From Candidatus Gastranaerophilales bacterium (GTDB lineage Bacteria; Cyanobacteriota; Vampirovibrionia; Gastranaerophilales; Gastranaerophilaceae): a DNA stretch of 8,703 nt. Position numbers and translations under genes: made by a program. The DNA lies in NCBI GenBank assembly GCA_947589525.1, contig CANQAW010000062.1:1-8703 (forward strand). The letters run 5' to 3'. How positions within the stretch are numbered: the stretch's first letter is position 1; each line of letters starts with the position of its first letter. Shown here piece after piece: positions 7,828 to 8,703 of the stretch. Below the pieces are notes generated by a model. That model made no database searches. It saw only the letters and a program-made list of their open reading frames with translations, and had not been told where the DNA came from.

Positions 7828-8703
7828 ATGCAAAAACGTGTATGGCTTTTCAGAGAAGGCAATGCGGATATGAGAAACCTCCTTGGCGGTAAAGGGGCTA
7901 ATTTAGCCGAAATGACAAATTTAGGTCTGCCCGTACCTCCGGGGTTAACAATTACAACTGAAGTTTGTATGCAATATATTAACGCAGGCAATAAAATGCC
8001 CGAAGGTTTAATGGATGAAGTTAAAACAGCGCTTAAAGATGTTGAAAATCAAACAGGCAAAAAATTCGGCGACAGCGAAAATCCGCTTTTAGTTTCCGTT
8101 CGTTCGGGAGCAAGAGTTTCAATGCCGGGTATGATGGAAACAATCCTAAATCTTGGTCTAAACGATAAAACAGTAGAAGCAATGATTAAATTAACAAATA
8201 ATCCCCGTTTCTGCTATGACAGTTACAGAAGATTTTTAACAATGTTCGGTTCCGTTGCTTGGGATATGGACAGACAAAAATACTTTGAATCCGAAGTTGA
8301 AAAATTAAAAGAACGCGAAGGCGTTAAAGAAGACACTCAAATTTCGGCGCAAGGCTGGAAATCCTTAATTCCCGTTTATAAAAACACAATTAAAGAAGTA
8401 ACGGGACGTGAATTTCCTCAAGACCCGTTTGTTCAGCTTCAAGAAGCAATTGAAGCGGTTTTCCGTTCTTGGAATATTCCCCGTGCGGTTGCTTACAGAA
8501 CTATGAATAAAATCGACCACAATTTCGGAACTGCAGTTAACGTTCAAACAATGGTTTTCGGAAATATGGGAGATGATTGCGCAACAGGCGTTTCGTTTAC
8601 AAGAAACCCCGCAACGGGCGAAAATAAATTCTACGGGGAATATTTAACTAACGCTCAAGGCGAAGATGTTGTTGCGGGCATCAGAACACCAAAACCGATT
8701 GCA
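7828..8703 (+). CDS. ppdK: Pyruvate, phosphate dikinase (N-terminal part; continues past the window edge)
   Basis: Interconverts pyruvate, ATP and phosphate with phosphoenolpyruvate, AMP and pyrophosphate, in glycolysis or gluconeogenesis. The 292 residues present are about a third of a protein that is normally near 870-880 residues. They belong to the N-terminal ATP-grasp domain: GGKGANLAEM (20-29) with the nucleotide-binding Lys22, GLPVPPG (33-39), the signature SVRSGARVSMPGMMET (90-105) with Arg92, and GVSFTRNPATGE (254-265) followed by FYGEYLTNAQGEDVVAGIR (268-286). The central phosphohistidine domain and the C-terminal PEP/pyruvate domain lie beyond the right edge. The early SVRSGARVSMPGMM block is typical of PPDK and separates it from PEP synthase. 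The gene lies 61 bases after dapA on the same strand with a strong GGAGG ribosome site. Confidence 0.96.
   Translation, partial: MQKRVWLFREGNADMRNLLGGKGANLAEMTNLGLPVPPGLTITTEVCMQYINAGNKMPEGLMDEVKTALKDVENQTGKKFGDSENPLLVSVRSGARVSMPGMMETILNLGLNDKTVEAMIKLTNNPRFCYDSYRRFLTMFGSVAWDMDRQKYFESEVEKLKEREGVKEDTQISAQGWKSLIPVYKNTIKEVTGREFPQDPFVQLQEAIEAVFRSWNIPRAVAYRTMNKIDHNFGTAVNVQTMVFGNMGDDCATGVSFTRNPATGENKFYGEYLTNAQGEDVVAGIRTPKPIA

Overview
The window is AT-rich bacterial chromosome made of housekeeping and metabolic genes. The best guess at the source is an uncultured gut bacterium of the Cyanobacteria/Melainabacteria line (Candidatus Gastranaerophilales, Vampirovibrionia). The grounds are the low GC, the cyanobacterial flavour of the DapA sequence (GTTGESPTL, then a SGDDSLTLP block followed by SVASH), and a nucleotidyltransferase whose N-terminus carries a short xINFKG-type tag that I associate with that group. 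This placement is inference from recalled family sequences, not a database match.

Layout. Bases 1-1541, minus strand: the first 513 residues of NAD-dependent DNA ligase (ligA), with the C-terminus beyond the window edge. Bases 1542-1628: a short divergent promoter region with a perfect 15-base palindrome between the two -10 boxes. Bases 1629-2921, plus: an Orn/Lys/Arg-type PLP decarboxylase whose last part is thrown out of frame at a run of seven C; the expected C-terminus continues in another frame to 2949. Bases 2950-3108: a leader with a TATAAT box and an unused, perfect Shine-Dalgarno sequence. Bases 3109-4932, plus: a 607-residue protein with a sugar-phosphate nucleotidyltransferase domain behind about 240 residues of unrecognised N-terminal sequence. 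A clear intrinsic terminator (4938-4970) closes that unit. Bases 5037-7766, plus: a compact dapB-asd-dapA operon with its own extended -10 promoter, a TTG start on dapB and a 4-base dapB/asd overlap. Bases 7828 to the right edge, plus: the first 292 residues of pyruvate phosphate dikinase (ppdK).

How the genes fit together. Asd makes aspartate semialdehyde, DapA condenses it with pyruvate, and DapB reduces the product to tetrahydrodipicolinate; this feeds meso-diaminopimelate for the cell wall and lysine. PPDK interconverts pyruvate and phosphoenolpyruvate and follows dapA by 61 bases on the same strand with no convincing terminator between, so it may be partly co-transcribed. The decarboxylase could consume lysine or arginine, but the substrate cannot be read from the sequence.

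The points most worth a second look are the poly-C frameshift, the fused nucleotidyltransferase, and the palindrome in the divergent promoter. I see no mobile element, CRISPR array, tRNA or rRNA gene here, and no clear sign of a wholly new multi-gene system.
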